The translations under genes were made by a program, and so were the position numbers. Below, in pieces: positions 34,151 to 45,261 of a stretch of 64,000 bases of DNA; the stretch's first letter is position 1; each line of letters starts with the position of its first letter. The notes under the pieces were generated by a model. It ran no database searches and was not told where the DNA came from. It worked only from the letters and a program-made list of their open reading frames with translations. This DNA comes from Mikania micrantha (Eukaryota > Streptophyta > Magnoliopsida > Asterales > Asteraceae), in NCBI GenBank assembly GCA_009363875.1, contig CM018682.1, forward strand, positions 52,893,372-52,957,371. The letters are read 5' to 3'.

Positions 34151-35757
34151 TAACGAGCACACAAGCATGTGGCGAACATGATGTCTGGCTGAGAAGCAGG
34201 TAGATACATCAGAGAGCCAATTATTCCTTGATACAAAGTGGCATCGATTAACTCCCCCTTTTCATCTGGTGTAATCTCGTGATTAACAGCCAGTGGGGTA
34301 CCAGCAGGTTTCGCATCCGACATACTGAACCGGCTCAGTATGTGACCAACATATTTGGTTTGATGAATGAAAATTCCTGCCTCAGACTGATCCACCTGTA
34401 ATCCCAGAAAAAAATTCATCTCTCCCATTGAGCTCATCTCGAACTTTTCCTTCATAACTTTCTCAAATTCCTTGCACAAACTATCATTCGTAGAACCAAA
34501 TATGATATGGTCCACATAAACTTGTACCAAGAGTAGATCACTATCCTTTTCTCGAATAAACAGTGTACAATCAATGACACCTCTTCTGAGCCCGTTGCTC
34601 AGAAGGTGAGTGGAAACTGTCTCATACCATGCTCGCGGTGCTTGATGTAATCCATATAAGGCCTTGTCTAGCTTGTAGACTTGGTCACGATGCAATGGAT
34701 CCTCAAACCCGGGAGATTGACTGACATACACTGTTTCACTGATCACACCATGGAGGAATGCACTCTTCACATCCATTTGATAGACTTTAAACGTTTTGAA
34801 TGATGCATATGCCAAGAAAATACAAATTGCTTCAAGTCGAGAAACTGGTGAATACAATTCATTATAATCCAACCCTTCAATCTGTCTGAACCCTTGAACC
34901 ACCAGACGTGCCTTATTTCTAACAATGATCCTGTGACCATCCTTTTTGCACCGAAGAACCCATCTGGTGCCTATGACTTTTGCACCTTTTGGTGTGTCAA
35001 GAAGTTGCTAGACTCTTAATTTCTGGAATTGTAGGAGTTCTTCTTGCATGGCATAAACCCATGATTCTTCCTTTAAAGCTTTAGTGACGGTTCGCGGTTC
35101 AACATGGGAGATGAAACAAGAAAGAGCACAAAAGCTTACATCTGCAAAATCAAGAATGTCTGCAAGGCCCCCTAATGGACTTCCAATGATGTTCTCTAGA
35201 GGATGAATACGATTAATTTTTCCAACAGGATGAGCTGGAACTTCAATCTGAGGATCAAGATTGTTTAGATTTAAGTCCTCAAGACCTGGCACAAGATTGT
35301 CAACATTTGGTTCGGGTGTAACCGGCTGACCGGAATTGTCGTCTGTTTCTGAGCTGTCATCATTTGTCTGTACTATGGGAATTGAAGTAGATGAAGGTTG
35401 CACTGGTTCATCAGGTGCATTTTGTGCATCATACATCATTTGAACAGCAACATCTTCATCTGAGTACATGGGAGGCATATTAAATGAGTCAAAAAAACCA
35501 GAATAGTCAAACATCCAGTCCGGACCTTTCCCAGGTGGGGGCATAGAATGCCTTTGAACATCAACATGATACCAATCCTCTACGTTCTGAGTTGATCTAT
35601 TATAAACCCTTTTATTAGGAGTGTTGTATCCAAGAAAGTACCCTTCTTCCACCTTCTCATTAAACTTGCCCTGCTCATGTTTCTTAAGCATCGTGCACGG
35701 TGCACCAAATGGTTCAAGATACTTAAGATTTGGTTTTCTGTTATGGATCAGTTCAAA
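33949..35757 (-). pseudogene. pol: SIRE1 integrase C-terminal region and reverse transcriptase
   Basis: The frame 35691-35008 reads FNEKVEEGYFLGYNTPNKRVYNRS (end of integrase) and an acidic linker. It leads to SWVYAMQEEL and, past an in-frame TAG at 35008-35010, GTRWVLRCKKDGHRIIVRNKARLVVQGF. From 34902 the RT shows YSPVSRLEAI, VYQMDVKSAFLHG, VYKLDKALYGLHQAPRAWYE and LLLVQVYVDHIIFGS. The catalytic YVDD is YVDH (CAT at 34507-34509), which should abolish polymerase activity. Later motifs are KFEMSSMGEMNFFLGLQV, GTPLAVNHE and SLMYLPASQPDIMFA. Frame lost near 34150. Confidence 0.94.
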
Positions 35758-36840
35758 TCAAGTTTTCATATGTCTCTTCACTATCAATACCCTATTCGGT
35801 GTGTAACAAGCGTTTGCTACAGCTTCACTCCAGAACTGAACTGGAAGAGATGAATCAGCAAGCATCGTCCTAGCACCTTCAATTAAAGTCCGATTCTTTC
35901 GCTCAGCAACACCGTTCATTTGAGGGACATATGGAGCACTAAATTGTTGAACAATGCCCCGTTCATTACAAAAATTTTCCATGTTGTGATTTTTGAACTC
36001 TGTCCCATTGTCGGTTCTGAGTATACGAATCTTGATCTTATAAAGAGATTCAAGTTTGGTAACCAACACTTCAATGCAGTCAAACGTTTCAGATTTCTCC
36101 TTTAAAAAGAAGACCCAAGAGTATCTAGAATATTCATCAGTAATAACTAGACAGTATTGATCCCCAGCTATATTCTTGCGGTTAACAGGACCAAATAGAT
36201 CCATATGGAGCAGCTCAAATGGAACAGTGATTAAATGATATTTCTTTGGTTTGTGAGACTGCTTGGTTTGCTTTCCTTTCTTGCAAGATACACAGACATC
36301 AGACAGCTTGAAATTCTTCAGACTGACTCCTTCAACCAAATTGTTGTGTACCAGGTGATTCATCTTGCGCAAACTCAAATGACCCATACTCTTATGCCAA
36401 AGAATTGAATCTTTCTCAGTTGCCTTTGACATAAAACATGAAGCTGTGGAGGATGTAGTTGAAGCTGTGGCCATATTGAGTACATATAAGTCTTGCTTCC
36501 TGGGGGCTGACATCAAGATCCAATCTTCTGGAATAGAAACACTTTGCTTTAGAATATAGCATTTTGAGTCATCAAAGAGAACTTTGTACTGTTTATCACA
36601 AATCTGTGATACTGAAAGAAGATTATTCTCCAACTGCTTGACATATCTGACTTTGTCAAAAGAAACTTGGCCATTTGACAGAATACCTTCTCCTGTTATG
36701 AACCCGCCATTGTCACCAGCAAATGCTACATAACCACCTCGAACAGAATTAACGTTGGTGAGCAGCGAAATATCACCAGTCATGTGCCTGGAGGCCCACT
36801 ATCATCCAAGAGCTGTTAAAAGCAGCTAATGGGGCAACCT
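35758..36840 (-). pseudogene. pol: SIRE1 protease end and integrase
   Basis: The protease active site GAT-AGT-GGG (Asp-Ser-Gly) is visible at about 36797-36805, but a frame change separates it from HMTGDISLLTN. The open frame 36783-35758 continues through LLSVSQICDKQYKVLFDDSK, the pre-integrase zinc domain (WHKSMGHLSLRKMNHL, DVCVSCKKGKQ) and the core. The core keeps HMDLFGPVN (first Asp), RTDNGTEFKN (second Asp) and PQMNGVAERKNRTLIEGART (Glu), so the DDE triad is intact. A stop at 35758-35760 is in the same frame as the downstream part. Confidence 0.94.
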
Positions 36841-36857
36841 ACACAAGAATGAAACAA

Positions 36858-39750
36858 TTAGTTCATTTTGGGAACCCAACCCTTTACAGTCTTGGGTTGA
36901 CCCATTGAGTCTCGGATCCAAACATCGATCCATTTACCATCATGAACAACCTTGTCTGTAGCAGGTAAAACTGAAGTCTCAGAAGACTTGACTTTCCAGA
37001 CAGCGTTTTTACTGAAAGAGTTTTTCAGATAAATGGATGATGACTTTGCTTGATTAATATTGATCACTTTTGGAACATCCCTGTTCACAGTTTTCTCTTT
37101 ACCCTTGTCCATATATTTAACCTGTTTTGGTTGTTTGGGTTTTGCTTGAGTTAATTTAGATTCAGATTTGACAGCTTTTATGAACATCTGATTTAATTTC
37201 CTGGGTGGTGCAACCGTCGGTCTAATCAACTGTGGACAAAATCTAACTATGTGTCCAGGAGCACCACACTCAAAACAAACTCTGTCACCCTTTTTATGAA
37301 AATGTTTTAATTCAGAAAAAACTGCCTTTTTGGTTTGAAAACATTTGTTTTAGGCTTGTTCTGATTAAAACACAAACCCTTTTTCCCATTAGGAACAAGA
37401 TTATCAATCTTGTCAGACACACAAGCTTCGTTTTCTTTTGAAGCTTTCACAAAGCCTAAAGCTTGATAAATTTTTGAAGATGAGATTGGGTCGCCGTTCA
37501 TGACAATAGGTGGCTGATTCTGAATAGTAACAAAATCTATGAATCATCAGATTCATTCTCAGAATCTAAGACCCAATCTTCAACAATTCCATCCACCAAA
37601 GATTCCTTTAACAACGAGGAACCCTCATCAGTAATCATCCCGATTGGATCAATTGCTAATGGAGTGTTGACTTGAAAATCTTTAACATCTTTGTCATTTG
37701 GTGAATTGAAAAAGTTGTTTAAGACTGGTGGAGAACACCTTTAATAACTCACTTTTCCCTTACCCTTATGATCAGTACCCTTATTGATCATATGCTCAAT
37801 GATATAAGATGAGCTTTCATAGCTCTTGAGCTTTTGTCATAGGGTCTCATAGTCACATTCTACTATGGCTAACTTCTTCTTTATCTCATTTATGGTATTG
37901 AGATAAGAAGTGATAGCATCTTGCTTGTTCAGAACAGCAATCTCAGCCTCATGAAGTTGTCTGTTTGAAAGTTCAATTATAGCTTGAAAATCTTTTTCAT
38001 TAGATTTTAAAACTTTGTTTGCCTCAATACACTGGCTGAGATCGCTAATCAAAGCATAATTGTGATTCTGATAAGCAAGGATCTTGTTGTCAAGGTCAAC
38101 ACAATTAATACATCTAGAACTATATGAAGAACATTCATTAGATACCTGATCAGATTGAGAAGATGCATTAGGAATAGCAGATGAATTCACCATCAAAGCA
38201 AATTGAGTTATTGGATCCTCAATATCAGCATCAGAATCAGCTTGAGTGTCTGAGTCTGATTAGCTTTCTAACTCAGAACATGATGTTTCTTCTCCACAGA
38301 TCTGTGTTTTTCCAGATGTACTCTCTTCAATTGAATCATCTATCTCCTGGATTTCAGCAATGCATGCTTTATCATGTTCCTTCTGATCATGATTAAATCT
38401 GAAGTCCCAATTTTCACCTTCATCTTGTTGAACCATCAAGGCCTTGCTTCAATTTGAAGAACCAGTCTGAGCAAGAGAGTCAATAGGAACTAGTCTCCTC
38501 TGTGGATTTGCAGTAGAAGACTTCTGATGCTGAAATGGATTTTTGTTTCCAGCTTTCCTTGGTTGTTTGCATTGTCTTGCAAAATGACCTTTCTCCCCAC
38601 AATTGTAGCAAGTAACAGAAGCCGTGTCAAATCCAAACTTAGACTCTTTGTTCAAGTTGATGTCTTTTCCGGTTCTTCTCACAAACTTCTTGTCTCTTCT
38701 AATAGCACTGGCCAAATCCCACATAATGCCAATCCTTTCCATGTCATCTGGATCTATTTGAGAGTAGTCATCATTTGTTAGATAAGGATTGCCAATCTGT
38801 CCAGCTACTAAACCATCATAGGAACTGACTCAAGTAGACAGAAACAAATGATTTTTTCAATGGAGCATGAAATCATTGATGTCCATGTTGGCCATCATCT
38901 CATTCCGAAGCTCCATCTTCCCAGTAGTCTGAGAAACAAATGATGTTTTCAATGGAGCATGAGAAGATGATTTCTCAACAGTAGGAGTAGAAAAATACAA
39001 TGATGGATACTGGACTTGAGCAACTCTTTTAGCCTTCCACTTCTTCTCTATTTCTTGCTCTTTCAGCTTCTGGATGAAATCATTGATGACCATGTTGGCC
39101 ATCATCTCATTCTGCTTAAGTACCATCAAGAATGACTCCCACTTGGGAGGTAAAGCGTCTGCCAAACATTGAATCTTCTCCTGAGTTGTAGTTTTAACTT
39201 GATGATTGAACAACTCGATCAAAAGATGATAAAATCTAGCAATCAGATCATCCAAAGATTCATTTCCAACATACATGAAGCTGTTGAATTCCTTCCTCAA
39301 GGCTTTTGACTTTATATTCTTCAAAGCATCATTGCCCTCATATCTCTGCTGCAAAGCATCCAACAGAGATTTAGAAGATGTAAACTGTCTGAACTGGTGG
39401 AAGATATCAGTAGCAATGGATTGAGACAAAATAGCATAAGTTTTCTTCTCATAATCATAAAGCTTTCTCCGAGGCTCAGTCATCCGTGTGACTAGCATAG
39501 GTGTTCCATCTTCATTCAGAGGCCTCAGATAACCTCCTTCAATCATCATCCATAAGTTAGTATCCACTCCATTGATGTGAATCTCAAATCTGTACTTCCG
39601 GTGTGGATAGTCATATAAGGATAACAACTTGGGAGCTTTATTGGAGTTTCCTGTCTTAGTCTCTGTCAACAGCAACGTCTGAATACAATGATTCTGGTTC
39701 GCCATCAATGCAAAATCCTCCATAAAATCAAGAATAACAAGATCCAACAC
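36858..39750 (-). pseudogene. gag: SIRE1 gag
   Basis: The open frame 39750-38857 contains the Copia gag domain: RKYRFEIHINGVDTNLWMMI, SIATDIFHQFRQFTSSKSLL, YEGNDALKNIKSKALRKEF, DALPPKWESFLMV. The real start may be MANQNHC near 39705. A duplicated MANM(V/D)INDF segment (38850-38910 and 39075-39125) puts a stop after the second copy. 38742-38449 carries the zinc knuckle CYNCGEKGHFARQC. 38196-37837 is a coiled coil typical of the long Sirevirus gag, and 37501-36858 are basic, low-complexity pieces up to the protease. At least five stops or frame changes. Confidence 0.92.
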
Positions 39751-40300
39751 TTAGAAAAATTTTCAAACTGTTGGCCGAATGAAGAAGACTATGGCGAATG
39801 TCGGGGACCAAATGAAACAAAACTGGCGAATGAGAAGATGAGTGTGATAAGTTGGCGAATGAACCTATTCGGTGAATGAAAAGATCGAATGAGGCTATTC
39901 GCCGAATGAGTATGGAGAATGAAGCTATTCGCCGAATGAGTATGCCTAATGGAGCTATTCGCGGAATGAGAGTGTCGAATGGTGCTATTCGGCGAATGGG
40001 AGTGATTCGGCCAAACTTATTCGGCCGCCATGCTCATTTGGCTGAACTGAGGTTTTCAGCAACTAAAATCGCTATAACTTTTGATTTTGATCAAATCTAT
40101 GCACCAAATTTGGTACAGAATATTATGACATCATTACCAGCCAATTGGTATAAAGGTTTTGACAAAAACACTACAAAAACCCACGGATTTTGAAGGGAAC
40201 AGTAGCTTGGAGGGCAAGAAACTTAGGGTTTTGACAGATTTCGATCAACCAATCTCAGATTTAGTGATTTGGAGTGGAAATCGAGCAGAATCAAGAGCCA
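39751..40300 (-). other. SIRE1 5' leader with CGAATGA repeats
   Basis: Between primer site and gag, 39770-40035 contains about 20 CGAATGA-type words, several as ATTCGCCGAATGAG units spaced about 30 bp apart. The remainder is unremarkable. Short frames on the plus strand are chance. Confidence 0.85.
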
Positions 40301-40314
40301 AAGCTCTGATACCA
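40301..40314 (-). other. SIRE1 primer-binding site (initiator tRNA-Met)
   Basis: The minus strand reads TGGTATCAGAGCTT, three bases from the 5' LTR end at 40318. This is the usual Copia primer site. Confidence 0.95.
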
Positions 40315-40317
40315 CTT

Positions 40318-40946
40318 TGTAGGACCTATTTGGAGCTCGGAAACAATCTGATTCCAACGGATATCTACTCGACAGCCTCTGGAATAGTGCGGAATCCTAT
40401 TCCAGGGTTTTCCGATCGAAACCAACAGCAACCGTGGCGATCCGAAGGTGTAGGAAGGACGTTTGAGTGTGAATCGAACACCACGGGTTGAGAATCGAAC
40501 TTAGACGATCAATGGCCGTTCAGATCTTCTAGGGTTTGACAATAGGTGCTCTAGGAAGATGGAGGGCTCTCAGAAGTTAGGTTTAAAATGATTTGAACTT
40601 GTATTTATAGACTGTAGTCATTCGGCCGAATGAGTGGCCGAAGCAGCTTATTCGACGAATGACCATGTCGAATGGACAAGTCAGTCGAATGAGTCATTCG
40701 GCGAATGATTCATTCGCTCGCCTATGGCATTCGCTAGGGCGTTCATTTGACGAATGGCTTCATTTGTAGAGTCATTCGCCCGAATGACTCTTTAATCATA
40801 CAACTTCAACTTTAAACATAATCAAACACTTATAATCAATATTAAACATTAAAAAACAATATAGAAAGACAACTTCCATTAATATAATAAACTTTATACA
40901 TCAAGAAGAGTACAAAATAGAACTAGGGACATTTAATGTATCTACA
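40318..40946 (-). mobile_element. SIRE1 5' LTR, 629 bp
   Basis: The intact-length LTR copy. The ends TGTAGATACATT and GGTCCTACA (sense) match the 3' LTR. It keeps the 94 bp that the left copy lost. TATA-like box at 40601-40610, palindrome TCATTCGGCCGAATGA at 40618-40633. Several point differences from the left LTR show that the insertion is not recent. Confidence 0.95.
40601..40610 (-). promoter_or_regulatory. SIRE1 5' LTR TATA-like box
   Basis: The minus strand reads CTATAAATAC. Transcription would start some 25-35 bp further left, placing the palindrome cluster in U3 upstream of the promoter. Confidence 0.65.
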
Positions 40947-40951
40947 AGTTG
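40947..40951. repeat. SIRE1 target-site duplication, right
   Basis: AGTTG, identical to 27372-27376. Confidence 0.95.
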
Positions 40952-41379
40952 TAATGTTACGCATCAAGACTTTCTAATTTCATCATAAAAGAATGGATTT
41001 AGAACTTGTTAGTTCTAATTATCAAATGATGATGATTAATTGTGAACTCCTTTGTATACTCCCCATAGATATGTATGCTAAAAGGTGATAACCTTATTCA
41101 TACGCACCTATACATACATGCATGATTAATTAGATCGACCACCTTAATCTAAGTTATTAAAATCCAATTTAAGTTTTAGGGAAATTATATTTAAGTTATT
41201 CTCATAAAATGTTCATTATGTAAAATCTCATAATTCAAAACTTAGGTTATTTAAGAAAAGGTGGCAACTCCTAACTCCTTCATGCATGCATGGGTATATC
41301 CAATTATCAAGTTCTTTTGTTCACCCTTAACCCTTAGTTCGAATGTTTAGGTATAACAGCCCTAAGTCTGGCCATTGGC

Positions 41380-41815
41380 CCTAGGTTCGCTACTCATCCA
41401 AAGGGTTTAAGTAGCCCATGGTTCGTCTACACATTAGCTTAGCTACACCTTAGGTTCGGCTCTTAGGGTTCTTAGTCTTTTGGTTCACCGGGTAGGAGGC
41501 TCGGCTCCTTAGGTTCGCCATCATTGGGTTCGTAGTTTCTAGGTTCGCAGACCAAGGGTTCGGCCAAGAGCATAGGTTCGGTGACCATGCACGAGGTACT
41601 GTTCTGCAAGGTTCGGCCATGGGGTTTGTTGCTTGTTGGTTCGCTCCATCCCATGGTTCGACTGTTTGAGGGTTTGTCCCATTCAGGTTCGTGATTCCCT
41701 GGTTCGTAGCATCCATGGGTTCGGCCTTCCAAGAGGTTCGTCCAAAGGCTCCAGGTTCGTGGCACTTATGGTTCGGCCAATGTGCTAAGGATGGACATAT
41801 GTAGGTTCGCGGCCT
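41380..41815 (-). repeat. GGTTCG repeat cluster in the E4 LTR
   Basis: About 18 GGTTCG words in about 430 bp, typically 15-30 bp apart and embedded in otherwise varied sequence. In the sense RNA they read CGAACC and lie downstream of the TATA-like box, hence probably in the transcribed leader. Open frames across this block are by-products. Confidence 0.9.
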
Positions 41816-42254
41816 CCTTTGGTTTTCACAATCTCACTCTTCATCACCATCTTCATCGAACACAAACCTGTTGCAGGTCCAAACGAACTACTTCTACTCT
41901 TTTATAGCAACTCGTTTTAAGGTTTTTCCAAATATAGAATTCGTTTAAAATGTAAGGATGTAAACCAGTTGTTGTTTAGAGTGAGAAACAAAATTAAAAC
42001 TCGAGATCTACCTCTAAATGTCAACCAAATGTTGGATTTCTTCGTGGGTACTTGTTCTCCTCGATCAAACGAACGTTTTGACACCAAGATCTTGCAAAAC
42101 CATTGAGAAATGTAGGAGATATCATAGAGAGAAGTTAGATAGAGAGAGAGGTAATGAAATTGTGTGCTAGAGAGAGAAAGCTGTGTTAGAGAATAAGGAA
42201 GAAAGAGTAGTTTACCCTTAGTTTACCTCGTTTCGTTCCCACGTGTTCGGTCTC

Positions 42255-42264
42255 GTTTATATAG
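42255..42264 (-). promoter_or_regulatory. E4 LTR TATA-like box
   Basis: The minus strand reads CTATATAAAC, a good plant TATA match. GA-rich tracts follow in the sense direction, as is common near plant transcription starts. Confidence 0.6.
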
Positions 42265-42850
42265 CGTTAAAATTTATAAGATGCTCGGTTCTTCTTGTAA
42301 AACATATTTAAAACATAAAACGTTCAAATCCTTAGGTTTCGTTTTAATAAAATAATTTCGTATAATCCAATGATTTTAATTAAATCCGTTTGATAAAATG
42401 GTTTCGTTGGTTTCCGTTTAATCCTTTATTTAACTTAATGATTTTATTAAATTTTGATTAAGATTGTGATTCCTAATAAATGTTTTTAAATTCCTTTTCT
42501 TAATTTAATATCGTTAGATATTATTTCAGTTAACTCGTCGAAACACGTTACTCACGTATGTATTCGTAAAGATCGTCACCTTTTCGAATCCAACGCTCGT
42601 ATCGTATTTCGATTCGATTTACGATTTATGGAATATTGTCTCAGTATATTATTCCTAATAATTATATTCGTATGAATCGTCACCCACGCGAATACATTAT
42701 TAAGTTAATATTTCTGAAATAATATTCTCGTTTAAATTATATTCGTAACCTCACCATCGCGTAATTATTTTCAATAATGCTTTCATTATTTTATTACTTT
42801 AGATATTATAATTTTCCCAATCCAAATTCCACTAAGCCATATCACTGACA

Positions 42851-43163
42851 CATCCATGATAGACCGAAATAAGCTTATGTATAGGGCATATGTAGGAGTA
42901 GGTCGCAACCTATCCAGCCACCGTCCCACCACCATTTCGATAAACCATGACCATGTGTCCTTGACTATGTTTAGTAACCAACCAATAACCAACTCATAAA
43001 CCTTTGTCATTCCAAACCAAAACCTTGGATTCTCCTCACCAAATCCTCAACACTGATATAATCATGATAAACCGAAAATGGTTTATGTATAGGGCATACG
43101 TAGTAGTCAGTCACAACTGCTTCAGCCGTCATCACACCACCTCTTCGATAGACCATGATTATA
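42851..43163 (-). repeat. Hairpins B4 and B5 in the E4 LTR
   Basis: B5: arm ATATAATCATGATAAACCGA at 43056-43075 (plus A) pairs with TTCGATAGACCATGATTATA (from 43143), 17 of 21 positions. B4: 42851-42870 with 42933-42954, inner ATTTCG helix and an outer CATG helix. Both loops contain the conserved TATGTATAGGGCATA(T/C)GTAG and the GCC.CCGTC-type block. Confidence 0.8.
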
Positions 43164-43437
43164 TCCTTGCCTATCTTTGGCTATAGAATCCCATACCACT
43201 ACCATTCCAAATCAACAACCCATATCATATTAATTCCATTGCGATAAACTCTCTGGTTCTATCTAGTTTTGTTCCAAACTAGATTTCTCATGGTTTACGC
43301 TCATAATTATATGTTCTCAGTGTGTATACCAATAATAATAGCATCCAATAACCCATAGTAATTATCAATTATCATATCAGGCTTTAACAATACAAACATT
43401 TATGTAATTAAGTGCCTGAAATACAGTGATGTTACAT

Positions 43438-43575
43438 ATCAAGATGCGTCTACGAACACTATCACGAATTTCTCAAGGTATGGCTTGCACACGCGATTCA
43501 TGAGGTTTATGAATGCTGCCGGTGCGTTGGTCAGTCTGAAAGGCATGACCAAGATCCCATAGTGTAATCTCTATG
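43438..43575 (-). pseudogene. pol: E5 Gypsy RT fragment (target of E4 and E6)
   Basis: Minus strand: [38 protein letters not shown], then a decayed DILIY codon region cut by the E4 LTR start. It is the palm of a Gypsy RT. On its other side it ends where the E6 LTR begins (about 43576). Confidence 0.88.
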
Positions 43576-43766
43576 CTTTTGGTAAATTGAACTTGTGTCC
43601 AAATTGTTATAAACCAAAGTTATGGACTAATTTAAGTATTTAGTTTAAAGAAAAACATATACGTATGAGATGGTAATACTATCTAAATATACTAAATACT
43701 TATCAATTAAATGTTATTAAAATTAAGTATAAACATAAGTTGGTATAGACATTTTAAAACATAAAA

Positions 43767-43769
<3 letters not shown>

Positions 43770-43802
<33 letters not shown>
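43770..43802. repeat. (TA)n microsatellite
   Basis: About 15 alternating TA units in the E6 LTR. The 3' LTR copy has only a short ATATAAT at the same place. Confidence 0.9.
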
Positions 43803-43805
<3 letters not shown>

Positions 43806-44187
43806 AGTAACATAAAATATAACATCATACAAGTTGTTACATACATATATACATGCATGTATATATATACACATAAAATTATGTATTTATATATAACAAG
43901 TAATATCAATACTAAAGTTACTTACAAAGTTAATTTAATAACAAGACACTTTATAAAATTTTGGTAAATTATAATTCTTTTATGAACTTTATTTAAATAA
44001 GTTTAATTTTTAGTTTCAAAATAATACTTTATACACACACAAATATATATAAACTTTATATAAACAAATCAATACTTATTTTTATAAAAAAATATGTACA
44101 TAAAATAGTACACCTTGAAAGTCAAGGGACTAATAATGTAAATAAAAAAACTGGTTTGTGAGGGTATGGAATTTTAAACAACAAACG

Positions 44188-44192
44188 GAAAA
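44188..44192. repeat. G1 target-site duplication, left
   Basis: GAAAA, identical to 57644-57648. Confidence 0.93.
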
Positions 44193-44644
44193 TGTCACAC
44201 CCCGAGCCGGCGGGTTGGATCGACTTCACCGTCGGGCGGAAGGTTCCCGGGGCGCGATATCGTGAGTGATAATCGGAATGATCAGATTGTTTACATTGCA
44301 CATGATATATAATTAAGAAACTGCTAAGTAAGAATAAAATTACAAAGTTAAATTACATCAGTAAAGTTCATAATTTAACAATGTAAATCTACTATCACAT
44401 CATAAATCTTCTATCATGTATCTGCATAAGATATACAAAATGAATCTGTAAAATGATGCTTCAAAATATGGAGGTCCAAAAAGCTAGGTCCTCTAACCGG
44501 TATCCTAGTCCCAAAGGAATAACTCCTTAGTTGACCTGTTCGTCACCTAAGAAGTCATGCAAAAATAAAGTCAACACATGGTTGGTGAGTTCATGTAGTT
44601 TTATAAAAATGAGTTTGAATAACCTTTGAATGACAACCTTAACC

Positions 44645-45008
44645 TCACCATTAACCACGTATACCATCCAGTTCAGTATGCTTATATATAGGGCATATGT
44701 AGGGTCGAACTTACCGCCCGCCCAGCCGCCGTCCCACCACATACTAAACCACATGGTATATTGTTCCTGGTGATAATTAAGTGTTTCATCCCACTCCTTT
44801 GATTTCCACAACCTTTGATTCTTAGCATTTGATTACCCTGAAATGTTTACCTTGATCCCCCGAAATGACAACCTTAACCTCACCAACAACCACCTATGTT
44901 ATCCTATCAAGTATGCTTATATATAGGGCATATGTAGGGTTGAATTTACCGCCCGCCCAGCCACCGTCCCACCACATACCGGACTGCTTAACATATTGTT
45001 GTTAATGA
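44645..45008 (-). repeat. Hairpins C1 and C2 in the G1 3' LTR
   Basis: C1: inner arms 44660-44680 and 44740-44760 (17 of 21 Watson-Crick; three of the other four become G.U in sense RNA), outer arms 44645-44655 and 44763-44773. C2: inner arms 44895-44915 and 44975-44995 (15 of 21, plus two G.U), outer arms 44880-44890 and 44998-45008 (all 11 pair if two G.U are allowed). The loop between inner arms is about 60 nt and nearly identical in both. Confidence 0.88.
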
Positions 45009-45261
45009 TAATTAAGCGTTTCATTCAATTCACCTTCATTTTAGATTCTGATTTCCAAAAATAGATTTACCTCTGATCTATAGAGTTCATCATGTATCCA
45101 TGTTTACCCCCAAAGCACTTGTAGAAATACAATATTAAATGTTTAATTAATTAATAATAAAGCATTTAAATACAACTAAGACAAGATGATTGGGCCTTAT
45201 TTCACTCAACCAGTTAAACTTAGTTGTTGGTGGTTGTCCAAGTTGTACCCTCTCACACGTG

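Larger units (their letters stand above)
27377..40946 (-). mobile_element. SIRE1: complete Sirevirus-like Ty1/Copia element
   Basis: A 13,570-bp element with LTRs at both ends (27377-27911 and 40318-40946), initiator-Met primer site, polypurine tract and target duplication AGTTG. The order gag, protease, integrase, RT, RNase H is Copia. A long extra coding region lies between RNase H and the 3' LTR, repeated palindromes occur in non-coding parts, and extra polypurine tracts follow RNase H; all three are typical of Sireviruses. It is longer than most Copia elements. It inserted into the E4 LTR. All reading frames carry stops or frame changes and the RT active site is mutated, so it is not autonomous. 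Confidence 0.93.
40952..43437 (-). mobile_element. E4 5' LTR, part 2 (start and middle of the LTR)
   Basis: This resumes the LTR broken by SIRE1; without the insert the LTR is about 3.65 kb. The sense start is TGTAACATCACTG at 43437. It carries hairpins B5 and B4 near its start, a TATA-like box (complement of GTTTATATAG, 42255-42264) and GAGAGA tracts (42120-42180). A GGTTCG cluster lies at 41380-41815. Motif order parallels the G1 LTR. To its right lies an RT fragment, the insertion target. Confidence 0.88.
43576..44192 (+). mobile_element. E6 5' LTR, part 1
   Basis: 43576-43770 is a direct repeat of 62988-63180 (both begin CTTTT(T)GGTAAATTGAA, about 90 percent alike by eye). I read these as the starts of the two E6 LTRs. 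A (TA)n tract (43770-43802) and AT-rich sequence follow. G1 inserted at 44192. The LTR lacks an obvious TGTAACA start, so the left border is uncertain. Confidence 0.65.

Noticed and set aside
41450..41765. Two open frames in the GGTTCG cluster
   Set aside because: They come from repeated words in a non-coding LTR part; the corresponding G1 region does not keep these frames.
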